Of a stretch of 64,000 nucleotides of DNA, positions 34,153-45,200 are shown piece after piece. The notes beneath the pieces are model-generated. The model was not told the origin of the DNA. It saw only the letters and a program-made list of their open reading frames with translations, and did not search any database. Made by a program: the position numbers and the translations under genes. This stretch comes from Longitalea luteola (GTDB taxonomy: Bacteria > Bacteroidota > Bacteroidia > Chitinophagales > Chitinophagaceae): positions 1 to 64,000 of the forward strand of contig NZ_JAFIQX010000006.1 of NCBI RefSeq assembly GCF_017356035.1. The letters run 5' to 3'. Each line of letters starts with the position of its first letter. Position 1 is the first letter of the stretch.

Positions 34153-35556
34153 TTAAATGAGTTCCCTCGGATCCGTTACAAATCCTGTAACCGCAGCGGC
34201 TGCAGCTACCAGCGGACTGGCCAGCATGGTTCTGGCGCCGGGTCCCTGGCGGCCTTCAAAATTGCGGTTGCTGGTGCTCACCGCATACTTGCCGGCGGGG
34301 ATCTTGTCGTCGTTCATTGCCAGACAGGCTGAACAACCTGGCTGACGCAACTGGAAACCTGCTTCCAGCAAAAGATCCAGAATACCTTCTTCCTTGATCT
34401 GTTGCTCTACGATATGTGAACCTGGCACTATCCAGGCAGTAACGTGATCGGCTTTTTTACGGCCTTTGATCACAGAAGCAAATGCACGGAAATCTTCAAT
34501 ACGGCCATTGGTACAGCTGCCAATGAACACATAATCTACTTTTTTACCGATCATGCTTTCCGACTCATGGAAATCCATATAGGCTAACGACTTGTCGAAA
34601 CTGGCCTTGCTACTTCCGATTTCTTCGGCGGTAGGAATGCGTTTGGTAATACCGATACCCATACCCGGATTGGTTCCGTAAGTGATCATGGGTTCTATAT
34701 CAGCGGCATTGAATTCATATTCTTTATCGAAGAAAGCACCTTCATCGCTCTTCAGCGTTTTCCAGTATGCCAGTGCTTTTTCCCAGGCTTCGCCTTTGGG
34801 AGCTTTTTCACGGCCTTTGATGTAATTGAAGGTAGTTTCATCAGGAGCAACCATACCACCGCGGGCGCCCATTTCAATACTCATGTTGCACACGGTCATA
34901 CGGCCTTCCATACTCATGTTCTCGAACACATCACCGGCAAATTCTACAAAATAACCGGTAGCGCCGGCAGCCGTAAGTTTTGAAATGATGTACAGCACCA
35001 CGTCTTTCGGCGTAATGCCTTTACCCAGCTTACCGTTCACCTTAATACGCATTTTCTTGGGACGGGGCTGCATAATACACTGGCTGGAAAGCACCATCTC
35101 AACCTCAGAGGTGCCAATACCAAATGCAATAGCGCCAAAAGCACCATGGGTAGAAGTATGCGAGTCACCGCACACAATGGTCATACCCGGCAGGGTGATA
35201 CCGTTTTCGGGTCCCACAACGTGCACGATACCATTTTTGGGATTGCCTAATCCCCAGTGTGAAATACCATATTTAGCCGAGTTGCTTTCCAGGGCTTTCA
35301 GCTGGTTGGCCGACAGGGGGTCCTGAACAGGCAGGTGCTGGTTAATGGTGGGGGTATTATGATCGGCGGTGGCGAAGGTTTTCTCGGGGAACATCACTTT
35401 CAATCCCCGGCTCTCCAAACCCAGAAATGCAACCGGGCTGGTTACCTCGTGAATAAAATGCCGGTCAATAAACAACACATCGGGGCCATCTTCAATATGC
35501 CTGACCACATGCGAATCCCATACTTTGTCGAATAATGCAGCGGGGGTTTTGCTCAT
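34153..35556 (-). CDS. leuC: 3-isopropylmalate dehydratase large subunit
   Basis: A 467-residue aconitase-family subunit with a [4Fe-4S] cluster. The cluster ligands are visible in [10 protein letters not shown] and GCSACLAMN. Other family marks are the N-terminal [33 protein letters not shown] and [16 protein letters not shown] segments, and [14 protein letters not shown]. Together with LeuD it catalyses step 2 of leucine synthesis. It is the first gene of the operon, ATG at 35556. A -7-like box lies about 165 nt upstream (35721-35728). Confidence 0.97.
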   Translation of the reverse strand: MSKTPAALFDKVWDSHVVRHIEDGPDVLFIDRHFIHEVTSPVAFLGLESRGLKVMFPEKTFATADHNTPTINQHLPVQDPLSANQLKALESNSAKYGISHWGLGNPKNGIVHVVGPENGITLPGMTIVCGDSHTSTHGAFGAIAFGIGTSEVEMVLSSQCIMQPRPKKMRIKVNGKLGKGITPKDVVLYIISKLTAAGATGYFVEFAGDVFENMSMEGRMTVCNMSIEMGARGGMVAPDETTFNYIKGREKAPKGEAWEKALAYWKTLKSDEGAFFDKEYEFNAADIEPMITYGTNPGMGIGITKRIPTAEEIGSSKASFDKSLAYMDFHESESMIGKKVDYVFIGSCTNGRIEDFRAFASVIKGRKKADHVTAWIVPGSHIVEQQIKEEGILDLLLEAGFQLRQPGCSACLAMNDDKIPAGKYAVSTSNRNFEGRQGPGARTMLASPLVAAAAAVTGFVTDPRELI

Positions 35557-35720
35557 TTTATATAATTTAAATCAAGTTGCAAAATTCTTAAAATATAGTC
35601 AGATTATAAGGGTTTTAAGTGCATTTTTTCTAATAGAGCCGTTAAAAATGAAAAAATATCAAATTCTTGGTTGATCTGTTGAACAATCTCCTGCCTGATC
35701 CCCGTTCATTAAAAAATTTG

Positions 35721-35728
35721 CAAAGGTA
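35721..35728 (-). promoter_or_regulatory. Candidate -7 box for leu operon
   Basis: On the minus strand this is TACCTTTG followed by C, an exact TAnnTTTGY match. No TTG or TTTG is present at the usual upstream distance, so the -33 element is weak and the call tentative. Confidence 0.4.
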
Positions 35729-35898
35729 TCGGCCCGAAGACTGGATATTTTAATGAATTTCAAGGGTAATAATGACACTTGAAAGCGGTGTTTTGTTCTT
35801 ATTCCGGCCGGTAACAGGCAATTTCAATATTTTTCCTATCTTCAACATCTTCTAAGCATTCCCCCAACCAAATTTCATGGAGCACCGCGTGTAAGTTC

Positions 35899-35921
35899 TC
35901 AAACCCCGTTTTACGGTTTGA
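35899..35921. promoter_or_regulatory. Inverted repeat upstream of the GH3 gene
   Basis: TCAAAC/GTTTGA outer arms and CCGT/ACGG inner arms form a hairpin about 42 nt before the ATG at 35964. Possible operator or mRNA leader hairpin. Confidence 0.3.
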
Positions 35922-35963
35922 AACTGCATGAACATTGTCTTATCTAAAACTCAACTGTTCAAA

Positions 35964-38354
35964 ATGAAATTTGTTACCTTCTTCTTTCCCTGTATCATCT
36001 GTTGCCTGTGTTACTCGTACGCGCAACAACCTGCTTACAAAGACGCCAAACAACCAGTTGCCAAACGGGTAGCCGACCTGCTCGGCCGCATGACACTGGA
36101 AGAAAAAGTGGCCCAGTTGCAAACCATGCACGCCGGCCGGCCCAAACTCGATGATAAGCTCTTTAATAATACCGCCAGGCTCGATTCCTTATACAAGAAT
36201 GGGATGGGAATGATCAATCCCGCCTTCGATGAAACCATGGAGGTTACCATTGCCGCCCGTAACCGGCTGCAGGAATATCTGCGCACGAAAACCAGGCTTG
36301 GCATTCCCATTATTTTTATTGACGAAGCCCATCACGGCCTGGTACAGCGCGAGGTAGATGTATTTCCCCATGGCATTGGGTTAGCCTGTTCGTGGGATGT
36401 GAACCTGCTGGAAAAAATATATTCGCACGCAGCCAAACAGGCCCGTGTACGTGGAACCAGCCTTGTTTTGTCGCCGGTGGTAGATGTTACACGCGACCCG
36501 CGCTGGGGCCGCACCGGTGAAACACTGGGCGAAGATCCCTATCTCTGCGGTATCCTCGGCAGCGCCATTGTGCGCGGCTTCCAGGGCAGTAATAACGGAA
36601 CCATTGCCCCGGATCATGTAGCCGCCACCCTTAAACATTTTTCCGGGCATGGCCAGGCAGAGAGCGGCAGCAATCAGGCGCCTGCCAACTATTCGCAACG
36701 GGTAATTAGGGAAGCGCATATGGAACCTTTCCGCCTCTGCGTAAAATACGCCAATCCCGCCGCCATTATGGCCTCCTATAATGAAATAGACGGTTTGCCT
36801 TCGCATGGTAATAAATGGTTATTGAAAGATGTGCTGCGCAAGGAGTGGAACTACAATGGTATTGTGGTAAGCGACTGGTTCGGCATCGATCAGTTGTGGA
36901 ATAAACATTTTATTGCAACCGACCAGAAAGAAGCAGCCCTGAAAGCTTTCAACGCCGGCGTAACTACCGATCTGCCGTATGGCGTGAATTACCGCCACCT
37001 GGGTACATTGGTGAAAGAGAACAAGATCAACACCAAAGCATTGGACAGCGCCGTTGCCAAAATACTGGAGCTGAAGTTCAGGCTGGGCCTCTTTGATGAT
37101 CAGCAACCGATAGACGTAGAAAAAGCCAGACAAAATGCTGGCAGTACCGAAGGCCGTGAGCTGGCATTGAAAATTGCCGAAGAATCAATCGTCTTGCTGA
37201 AGAATGCGCCTTTCGGCAATGCTGCCGGTAACCTGCTGCCACTAAAAAAAGACCAATATAAAAAGATCGCCGTGGTTGGTCCCATGGCGGCCGTTAATTA
37301 CCTGGGCGATTATTCAGGCCTGCCCAGCAAGAACGTTTCCCTGCTGGAAGGTATAAAAAACAAAGTACAGGGCAGCGCAGAAGTACTGTACGCGAAAGGC
37401 TGCCTCATTACCAAAAACGGCGACAGCATTAGTCAGAATAACTACCAGTATATCGACACCATTATCTTTCCAACCGAAGCAGAAAATGCGCAGCTGATAG
37501 AAGAAGCGGTCAAAACAGCACAACAGGCCGATGTGGTGATAGTAGCCATAGGAGAGAATGAGCAATTATCGCGCGAAGCCTGGGCGCCCAATCACTTTGG
37601 CGATATGGCCGATCTGCGTTTGCAAAGTCAGCAGGAAGACCTGGTAAAAGCAATGGTAGCCACCGGCAAACCGGTAGTGGTGTATTTAACGCATGGCCGC
37701 CCGCTCGCTATTCCCTGGCTGGCTCAACATGTTCCCGCCATCGTTGATGGCTGGTTCATGGGCGAAGAAGCGGGTAATGCCTTTGCCAATATCCTGTTTG
37801 GCGATGTAAATCCATCAGGCAAATTGACCATTACCTATCCCAGATCGACCGGGCAGGTACCTGTTTTCTATAATCATAAACCCAGCGCCCGTTTCTTTAA
37901 CTATGTGGCAGAAGATAAAATGCCCCTGTATCCGTTCGGGCATGGCCTCAGCTATACCACATTTAGCTATTCGAAACCCCGCGTAAAAATGGCAACGGGC
38001 GCCCCGGCCAAAAAGAGCAGCCTGGCTTCGGTTGAACCAGCCGGCAACCAGGTGTACGGTACAGTGGAAGTAGATGTTACCAATAGCGGCACCATGGCCG
38101 GCGATGAAATTGTACAATTATATATTCATCAAAAAATAAGCAGTGTCACCCGGCCGGTAAAAGAATTGAAAGATTTTACACGTATTACGCTGGAACCCGG
38201 ACAAACAAAAACGGTGTCCTTTACCATTGATGCCAGCAAACTGGCCTTCTGGAATGCCGACATGCAATATGGTGTTGAAAATGGCATATTTGAATGTATG
38301 GTAGGCCGCAGTTCAGCCGACGTACAGAAAGTTGAATTGAAAGTAGGTAAGTAA
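35964..38354 (+). CDS. GH3-family beta-glucosidase-type glycoside hydrolase
   Basis: A 796-residue secreted GH3 enzyme. Signal peptide (1-21, LCYSYAQ), (beta/alpha)8 domain (~30-365), alpha/beta sandwich (~385-620) and a C-terminal fibronectin-III-like domain (~665-790, VYGTVEVDVTNSGTMAG). The nucleophile Asp is in GIVVSDWFGI. The likely acid/base Glu is in the AIGENEQLSREAW stretch. KHFSGHGQAESG is the conserved loop that binds the -1 sugar. Expected action: release of terminal glucose or xylose from oligosaccharides in the periplasm. ATG at 35964 starts the signal peptide; an ATG at 35928 would add 12 residues. A terminator follows at 38382. Confidence 0.94.
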   Translation: MKFVTFFFPCIICCLCYSYAQQPAYKDAKQPVAKRVADLLGRMTLEEKVAQLQTMHAGRPKLDDKLFNNTARLDSLYKNGMGMINPAFDETMEVTIAARNRLQEYLRTKTRLGIPIIFIDEAHHGLVQREVDVFPHGIGLACSWDVNLLEKIYSHAAKQARVRGTSLVLSPVVDVTRDPRWGRTGETLGEDPYLCGILGSAIVRGFQGSNNGTIAPDHVAATLKHFSGHGQAESGSNQAPANYSQRVIREAHMEPFRLCVKYANPAAIMASYNEIDGLPSHGNKWLLKDVLRKEWNYNGIVVSDWFGIDQLWNKHFIATDQKEAALKAFNAGVTTDLPYGVNYRHLGTLVKENKINTKALDSAVAKILELKFRLGLFDDQQPIDVEKARQNAGSTEGRELALKIAEESIVLLKNAPFGNAAGNLLPLKKDQYKKIAVVGPMAAVNYLGDYSGLPSKNVSLLEGIKNKVQGSAEVLYAKGCLITKNGDSISQNNYQYIDTIIFPTEAENAQLIEEAVKTAQQADVVIVAIGENEQLSREAWAPNHFGDMADLRLQSQQEDLVKAMVATGKPVVVYLTHGRPLAIPWLAQHVPAIVDGWFMGEEAGNAFANILFGDVNPSGKLTITYPRSTGQVPVFYNHKPSARFFNYVAEDKMPLYPFGHGLSYTTFSYSKPRVKMATGAPAKKSSLASVEPAGNQVYGTVEVDVTNSGTMAGDEIVQLYIHQKISSVTRPVKELKDFTRITLEPGQTKTVSFTIDASKLAFWNADMQYGVENGIFECMVGRSSADVQKVELKVGK

Positions 38355-38381
38355 TTGGCTAACCTGAGAACAACAATCAAC

Positions 38382-38408
38382 GCCCCGACGAGCCTGTCGG
38401 GGCTTTTT
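38382..38408 (+). terminator. Rho-independent terminator after GH3 gene
   Basis: GCCCCGAC and GTCGGGGC form a perfect 8-bp stem with a 6-nt loop, followed by TTTTT. Confidence 0.9.
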
Positions 38409-38493
38409 GTTGATACTTAAACAACTATGGGTCGTCGCAAGCATATAACCGGAGCAACACGGCAGGAAATTATGAACTAATTAAAATAATAGT

Positions 38494-38501
38494 TACATTT
38501 G
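38494..38501 (+). promoter_or_regulatory. Candidate -7 box for the porin-like gene
   Basis: TACATTTG matches TAnnTTTG. It lies about 200 nt upstream of the porin-like start. The -33 element is not recognisable. Confidence 0.35.
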
Positions 38502-38702
38502 TTTCGCCTCTATCGACTGCCATGCTAAATGACCATGCTCAGGTCTCTATTGGGCAGCTCGATTGTTTGTCATCCCTGAAAAGGTTTCTCCTTACAATTT
38601 TGTTATAATACAACGTTCTCATCCGCTTTTAATAGTCCAGGTTAACCGATGTAAGTTCCCGTGCCTATATTCGCGGTCCGAAAAAACCTAAAGAAACTTA
38701 CC

Positions 38703-40097
38703 ATGAGAACAGTCTGTATTGCCATTACCGCTTTCCTTTTGTTATCGGTCAATTCCAGGGCACAGGTACAACAGGACCAGGCGGCAACTACAACACCCGC
38801 AGCACCAGCGCAGCCAGCTCCCGAAAAAGATGCATTAAAATTCAACCTCAACCAGGATGGAAGCCGTTATTTCCAGTTCACGGTCATGAACCAGACCTGG
38901 GTGCGGTTCAACGAAAGCAATCCGGGTACACTCGTTGAAGGCAAACCTAAAGACAATACTTTTGATATCGGCTTACGCAGAACCCGCTTTCAGGCGATGG
39001 GACAGCTCACCGATAAAGTGTTTGTGTATTTCCAGTTTGGAATGAACAACTTCAACAGCCAGTTCAATACCGGCGGCAACCGGAAACTCCACGCCTTTTT
39101 TCATGATGCCCTTGGTGAATATAAAATATCGAAAGGCAACCAGTTAAAAGTGGGCGGTGGATTGACCATTACCAATGGTTTATCCAGGTTTTCGCAACCC
39201 AGTGTGAGCAGCATCATGACCATGGACGTACCGGTGTTTGCCCAGGCTACGGTTGACCAAACGGATGAGTTCAGCCGAAAACTGAGCGTTTATGCAAGAG
39301 GTCAGGTAGGAAAATTCGATTACCGCTTCGTGCTTAGTGATCCCTTTCCCATAACATCGAACGGCACCAATACATGGCCCGGCATCTCTCAAAATGCCAG
39401 TTTTGCCCAGCTGGGTCACCAACTGCAACAACAGGGCTACCTGATGTACCAGTTCTTCGAACATGAAAATCATACTACCCCATACATGACTGGTACCTAT
39501 TTAGGCAAAAAGAAGATCTTTAACATTGCGGTTGGTGGTATCTTCCAAAAAGACGCCATGTGGAAATACGGCGAAATTGGCGATACCGCCTACCAGGATA
39601 TGAAATTGTTTGCCGTTGAAAGTTTCCTCGATATGCCATTAAGCAGCAAACAGGACGCCCTTTCCGCCTATGCCGGGTATTTCATTACCGACTATGGCAC
39701 CAACTACCTTCGTTTTAACGGCTCGATGAACCCGGCCAATGGCACCACCGGTATCAATACTATTGGCGGACATGGTGCCAATTTTGGTAATGCGCATCCA
39801 ATGTTCGGAACCGGCAAGGTCATTTATTCACAGCTCGGCTATTTGCTGCCTGAAAACTTTCTAAAAAGCAAGAGCCGTTTTATGCCGTATGTTACATTTA
39901 CCAGCGCTGATTACGACAGACTGCAGGGAACCCAAATGAACATATACAATGCCGGTATCAATTGCCTTATCAATGGACATAAATCGAAGTTTACGCTCGA
40001 CTGGCAGAACCGGCCAACGTTTGAAGAAAGAGGAGGCAGGGTAGAAGAAGGAAAACGTAAGAACAGCGTGGTGTTGCAATACCAAATATTCTTCTGA
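38703..40097 (+). CDS. Porin-like outer-membrane protein
   Basis: A 464-residue outer-membrane protein with signal peptide (1-21), then an Ala/Pro/Gln linker (QAATTTPAAPAQPAPEK) and a barrel of alternating amphipathic strands (FDIGLRRTRFQAMGQL, VFVYFQFGMNN, FMPYVTFTSADYD) ending VVLQYQIFF. The terminal Phe is the usual outer-membrane insertion signal. It resembles the phosphate-selective-porin type of Bacteroidota, but the substrate cannot be read. ATG at 38703 is chosen because the upstream GTG at 38661 would put charged residues before the signal. Confidence 0.8.
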   Translation: MRTVCIAITAFLLLSVNSRAQVQQDQAATTTPAAPAQPAPEKDALKFNLNQDGSRYFQFTVMNQTWVRFNESNPGTLVEGKPKDNTFDIGLRRTRFQAMGQLTDKVFVYFQFGMNNFNSQFNTGGNRKLHAFFHDALGEYKISKGNQLKVGGGLTITNGLSRFSQPSVSSIMTMDVPVFAQATVDQTDEFSRKLSVYARGQVGKFDYRFVLSDPFPITSNGTNTWPGISQNASFAQLGHQLQQQGYLMYQFFEHENHTTPYMTGTYLGKKKIFNIAVGGIFQKDAMWKYGEIGDTAYQDMKLFAVESFLDMPLSSKQDALSAYAGYFITDYGTNYLRFNGSMNPANGTTGINTIGGHGANFGNAHPMFGTGKVIYSQLGYLLPENFLKSKSRFMPYVTFTSADYDRLQGTQMNIYNAGINCLINGHKSKFTLDWQNRPTFEERGGRVEEGKRKNSVVLQYQIFF

Positions 40098-40330
40098 TTT
40101 TGGGATTTCTGATTTTGGGATTTTGGAACCTTACGATTTGTGGGAAACGTTGGTCCAGGGCAAATGTCGAAAATCAGCAATCCGTAATAGGAAATTCAGC
40201 CATTTGGGGATTCTGAAATTCGGGATGTTACGATTTCTTAGAAAGCTGACCCTATGCAAATCTCGAAATCTCTAAATCTCGAATCTCTAAATCTCGAAAT
40301 CTCTAAATCTCGAAATCAGAAATCTTTTAA
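40094..40330. repeat. AATCTCTAAATCTCG repeat array (family A)
   Basis: The left half contains two GATTTTGGGATTT words. The right half (40258-40322) is a run of about six AAATCTCGAAATCTCT-like words. Together they form an imperfect inverted repeat between the porin-like and YhcH genes. Confidence 0.65.
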
Positions 40331-40366
40331 GTATCTTCCCGCCTATATATTATATAACTATACAAA

Positions 40367-40825
40367 ATGATTATCGATCTGCTGTCAAATGCACACTTGT
40401 ATACCAGCCAGGGACCGCTGTTTAAAAAAGCGTTTGAATATCTTGCCCAAACCGATTTTTCCAAAGTAGAAAAAGGAAAATACGAGCTCGATGGGGACAA
40501 ACTGTTTGCTATTGTCAATGAATACGACACTATTTCTCCGGATAATGAGCAAATGGAATCGCATAAGAAGTATATCGACATTCAATATATTGTAACCGGG
40601 GCTGAACGCATCGGTCATGACTTCTTAAAAGGGCAAACGTCTTCCAAAGCCTACGATGCAGAAAAGGATTTTATGTTGTGGTCTGAAAAGCCTTCGTTTT
40701 TTTCGGTGCTGCAACAGGGCATGTTTGCAGTTTTCTACCCGCATGATCTGCATATGCCCAATATTTTTATTGAAAAGCCTTCGTTTGTAAAGAAGGTTGT
40801 CGTTAAAGTGAGTGTTGATTTCTAA
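40367..40825 (+). CDS. YhcH/YjgK/YiaL-family protein
   Basis: A 152-residue cupin-fold protein of the YhcH/EbgC (DUF386) family. Family marks are the near-N-terminal LYTSQGPLFKKAFEYLAQ, the metal-site segment MESHKKYIDIQYIVTGAERIG and the C-terminal FAVFYPHDLHMPNIFI. Members of this family are linked to sugar-acid or sialic-acid use and to beta-galactosidase accessory function. The link to the nearby GH3 gene is only by position, since 2 kb and a porin gene intervene. Confidence 0.9.
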   Translation: MIIDLLSNAHLYTSQGPLFKKAFEYLAQTDFSKVEKGKYELDGDKLFAIVNEYDTISPDNEQMESHKKYIDIQYIVTGAERIGHDFLKGQTSSKAYDAEKDFMLWSEKPSFFSVLQQGMFAVFYPHDLHMPNIFIEKPSFVKKVVVKVSVDF

Positions 40826-40827
40826 GC

Positions 40828-40948
40828 GGTGCTGGTTACCAGTTCCCGGTTTCCGGTTACCAGGTCTCCGGTTTCAGCATTCCTGCCTGCAGGTAAGCTG
40901 ACATTGCTTTTAACACCTGGTAACTGGCAGCTGGTAACCGGTAACTAC
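40828..40948. repeat. GTTACCAG palindromic repeat (family B)
   Basis: GGTTACCAGTTCCCGG words on the left and CTGGTAACTGGCAGCTGGTAACC words on the right. It fills the spacer between the convergent YhcH and haloperoxidase genes. Confidence 0.6.
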
Positions 40949-40951
40949 TTC

Positions 40952-42280
40952 CTATAAAGTATTATTCATTTTCTTTACGATCCAGCTCCCAACTTTACTC
41001 CCCACTACCAACCCGTTCTCGATAGCATCCATAAAATGAATGCCGCCGTAGAAACGGCTGATGGCGGCTTCCTGAGCGGCCTGGTTAAATGAAGTGAAAT
41101 GCCGGGGCGCCAGTCCGTAGGCTTCTTCCACATCATCAGTATATGCAAAATCATTTCCAAAAAAATGGGTGAGAATGGTTGCGGAACACGCAGAGATAAC
41201 CGAATGTCCGCTCAGGTATTCGGGGAATGGCGGCGTTTGTAATACCGGTGTCCATTGCGGATCGATGTATTTGCGAATGGCTGTTTCCGGACGAATACGG
41301 TTACTGCGGAATTTCTCATCCCAGCAGCAGATAAAAGCGTCGAGCAAACCGATAGCCACCCAGGTATGGATCTGCATGGCTTCCTCAAAGCTTTTTCCGG
41401 CTTTTTCACAGGCAATACCGGTAATACCCAGCCAGTGAGCGCCGGGTGAGATCTTTTTGCTGCTAAGGATCAAATGCCCATCGTCCTGGATCGCAAAGGG
41501 ATTGCAATCCCAGAAAGCAGCAATGGTGCGCTGCTCCATCGACACAGGTTTGCCTTCATTATAATTTTGTAATAACAGTTTGTAAAAAGCCGTCTTTTTA
41601 CCGGTTGAAAAGGCGATGGGCGGCGGCGCCATAAATTGCGAACAGGAATCTAAGGCCAGCGTACGCACCGTGCTGAACCAGGGCTCTACCGCCGGCAGAA
41701 AACCGGGTGGAGTAGGATACCAGCAACCTTCTTTATCAATGGGTGAATAACGGGCGTAATTGCTGATCTTGTTATAACGGTCTTCCTTTGCATACGCCAG
41801 GATCTTTTTACTGACCGCTTTTGCATACCGCCAGGAATTTAAAATGATCGCTTCGTCATACCCCGATCGACGGCACGAATCCATAAACCGTTGTTCGTAC
41901 GTGGCTAACAACTTTCCAGACGGTTGTAATTTCTGTGCTGTCTGCAACATCGCCAGCACGGCGCTTAACGGCACATCATAATCTTGTATACTATCTGATC
42001 GCTTCAGGTCAGGATAATCATTCAGTACGCCATACATGCTTTTAAAACCAGGATGCTGCTGTGCCACCACTTCGTAGCCGGCCAGACAGGCATATGAAAA
42101 AAAGCGGGCCGCTAATGGTGGATTCGTTATGTCATGGATCATCACATCCGTCATTTGCGTCATTACCTGGTTGATGGCTGCTGCGGTTAGTACAGGTGGT
42201 TGTTTGGTACGGGTTGTACAACCGGTTAGTTCGATCATAAGCAGTAAAATAAAGTAAATGGTATGGAAGAATCGTTTCAT
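40952..42280 (-). CDS. Vanadium-dependent haloperoxidase / PAP2-type lipoprotein
   Basis: A 442-residue lipoprotein (lipobox ELTGC, Cys21) of the PAP2/vanadium-chloroperoxidase superfamily. All three active-site motifs are present: Lys323 with Arg330-Pro331 (KX6RP), SGHS at 357-360, and Ser408-Arg409 with His415 and Asp418 (SRX5HX3D). These bind vanadate or phosphate, so it could be a haloperoxidase or an acid phosphatase. Its start overlaps the stop of the VCBS gene by 4 nt (ATGA), so the two are translationally coupled. The VCBS plus haloperoxidase pair next to SusCD is a recurrent Bacteroidota arrangement. Confidence 0.9.
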   Translation of the reverse strand: MKRFFHTIYFILLLMIELTGCTTRTKQPPVLTAAAINQVMTQMTDVMIHDITNPPLAARFFSYACLAGYEVVAQQHPGFKSMYGVLNDYPDLKRSDSIQDYDVPLSAVLAMLQTAQKLQPSGKLLATYEQRFMDSCRRSGYDEAIILNSWRYAKAVSKKILAYAKEDRYNKISNYARYSPIDKEGCWYPTPPGFLPAVEPWFSTVRTLALDSCSQFMAPPPIAFSTGKKTAFYKLLLQNYNEGKPVSMEQRTIAAFWDCNPFAIQDDGHLILSSKKISPGAHWLGITGIACEKAGKSFEEAMQIHTWVAIGLLDAFICCWDEKFRSNRIRPETAIRKYIDPQWTPVLQTPPFPEYLSGHSVISACSATILTHFFGNDFAYTDDVEEAYGLAPRHFTSFNQAAQEAAISRFYGGIHFMDAIENGLVVGSKVGSWIVKKMNNTL

Positions 42281-45200
42281 CTTGTCAATGTATAAGCTTT
42301 CAGCGGTTGTTGATTGATCCCAAACAATAACAGTTGATTGATAGCTGCCACACTGCGCACATCGCCTTTTAAATAAAATCCCGATCGTTGCTGGTTAACA
42401 TAGGTGAACCCGCCTTTGCCGTCGTTCTGCAACAACACGCCATGGTTGGCATCGGATTTTCCGGGACGTAACCTCGCTTTGTTCATATTACCACATAACA
42501 GCAGGTCTTCGTGGCCATCCTTATTATAATCGAGTGGTGTAATGGTATACACGGGGGCATTTTGGGTTTCAACAGGCAGTGCTTTCAACCTTAATTTACC
42601 GGCGGCGTTGCTTTCAAAATAAGCGGTCTGCAGGTAATTGGCCTGTAAGTGCCCGGCGCCGTTGATTTCTTCTTTCGTGAAGATGTCGGTAAGCGTAGCA
42701 TCTGCATAACTTTTGTAATCGATAAACCGGGTACGCATGAGACTGATCTGATCGAGCAGCTCATCGCGGGTGCAATAGGGATACGATTTGCCCTGGATGT
42801 ATAAACAAAAAATTGGATCGATGGCGCCATTGCCGTCAAAGTCTTTATAGTACAGGTCAGCTGGCTCCGTATCGCTCGCCCGGCATTGCGTGTTCAATCC
42901 CAGGTTGCCGATGACCAGATCGGGCCGGCCGTCTTTGTTAAAATCACCCGTTGCGATCCTGTTCCACCAGCCACGATACCGGGTATTGAAATATTGCTGC
43001 GTTTGATCATGCAGCGTGTTATCAACGTTGATGTATATGCTCACCGGCATCCATTCACCAACAACCACCAGGTCATTTCTACTATCATTGTTCATATCGA
43101 TCCAGGCAGCATCGGTGATCATGCCGGCCTTTGACAAGACGGGCGCAATTGCATGTATCCGATTGGTAAAATGTCCCTTGCCATCGTTGATGAGCAGGAA
43201 ACTTTCCGGAGGCTCCGGATAACGGCCAGGGATCACCCTTCCCCCTACAAACAGGTCAATAAACCCATCATTGTTGATATCCTGCGCACGTACGCAACTT
43301 TTACTGACCCGCATCGCTGGCAGTGCATTTTCAATTTTGGTGAAATTTCCTTTGCCATCATTGAGGTACAATCTATCCTGCAACAGGGGATCGTCAGGTG
43401 TGTAATTATGGTAACCGCCACTGGCTACATAAAGGTCCCGGGCCCCATCACCGTTCAGGTCAACAATAACTGCATCGGCATCCTCCCTTTGACGATCGGT
43501 TTCAAAAGCTGGTTGCGGTTTAGCCAAAAAGCGACCGCCTTTCTGCTGAATGTAAATTTTAGCCGCCTCTCCGTTGCCACCACCCGTAAAAATGTCTTCC
43601 AGTCCATCGTCATTCACATCCCCTTTTACCAGGCAGGGCCCGTTAAACGATAAGGGACTCACCAATAGCGGTTGTCTCTTGAAGTCGTTTATGGCGTTTA
43701 CCGATGCTTTGTACGGTATAGGTGCATTCGTTTCCATAAACAGGGCAGGGGCTTCCGGCAGCGATTCATAGCTCTCTGTGGCCGCTTTTTCATCTACTAC
43801 CAATACCTGGTCGGCCTCGATGGTTTGTAACAACTGTTGTTTTCCGCTTAACCATATTACCCGTAGGGAATCAATGACTGTTTGAGCGCCCAGTCCAAAA
43901 TGAAGGGTTGAAGCGACTGTTGAAAGATAACCCCGGGTGGGCATCTGTTCCAGGTATTGTTCACCGGCTTTGCTGTAGAGTATTATTTTAGCGCCAATGC
44001 CCTGGGTATTGCCTGGCTGTCCCTGCAATTTTACCTGCAGGTAATGCGAACTGTTTTGCTGGCGGGCTTCATTACGATAAATAAATGCCGGCTGATTGAT
44101 ATTATTGATCACGAGATCGAGATCACCGTCATTGTCGAGATCGGCATAGGCTGCGCCATTACTATTCGAAGCAGTGGTAAAGCCCCATTGCGCCGATACA
44201 TTGCTGAACGTGCAATTTTTATTATTGGCAAACAGGTAATTGATCACATTCGAAGATGGGATCTTGTGTACGAGCTCCAAAACATCTTCCCGCTTCAGCC
44301 GGCCTTTGCTTTGCACATAATCATTCATATATTTAATGAAGTCGAGATTGGTATAATCTCTCAGATAACCGTTGGTCACCATCAGGTCTTTCCAGCCGTC
44401 GTTGTTATAATCGGCTAATAAAGGCGCCCAGCTCCAGTCGGTATTGGATACACCAGCCAACTGGCCGATCTCAGAGAATAAAGGAAGAGCCCCCTCCCGG
44501 CCTCCCCCTCCTCCGGAGTGGGTCGGGGGGAGGCCCCCAATATTCAACTGCAACATATTCCGCATATACTGATAATGAAACCCCGACCTGATATTCAACT
44601 CGAACTTTTCATAATTATCCGGCTGAAACAATAACTTCTGGCGGTGGTTGTCTTCGGGCAGCATATCCAGGGTATAGATGTCGGGTAACGCATCGTTGTT
44701 GATGTCGGCAATGTCGTTGCCCATCGAGAACTGGCTGTTCTGGCCAAGGCTTGTTTTCAACTGATCGGTAAATGTGCCGTTATGATTATTAATGTACAGG
44801 TAATCCGGCACCGTATAGTCGTTCGAGATGTATAGATCCGGCCAGCTATCGCCATTGAGATCTGCAATACCGGCGGCCAATCCATACGTCAGGGAAGAAC
44901 TGCTGAGGCCTGCGCGGCCGGTTATATCCGTAAAGTAGTTTTTATCATTGCGCAATAACCGTACACCGATCGCCGGGTCTTCTTTTTTCAATAAAGCGGC
45001 GGTACCGGCTTCATCCAGCACCGGCAATGAATGGGGATTGTGATTCAGCAAAAAAGCATCCAGGTCGCCATCGCGATCCAGGTCAAAAAAATAAGCCTGT
45101 GTACTGTAACCTGAATCAGCGAGGCCATATTGTTGCGCCTGCTCCTGAAACTGCGGGTAACCTTTGCCATTATTGCCGGTATTGATGAATAGTTGATTGA

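Larger units (their letters stand above)
35557..35963. other. 407-bp divergent promoter region leuC / GH3 gene
   Basis: Separates leuC (minus) from the GH3 gene (plus). It holds a -7-type box for leuC and a short hairpin near the GH3 start. I found no leucine-rich leader peptide on the leuC side. Confidence 0.5.

Noticed and set aside
35557-35715. Possible leucine attenuator peptide before leuC
   Set aside because: A 16-codon mini-ORF on the minus strand contains no leucine codons and no terminator follows, so a classic leader-peptide mechanism is not supported.
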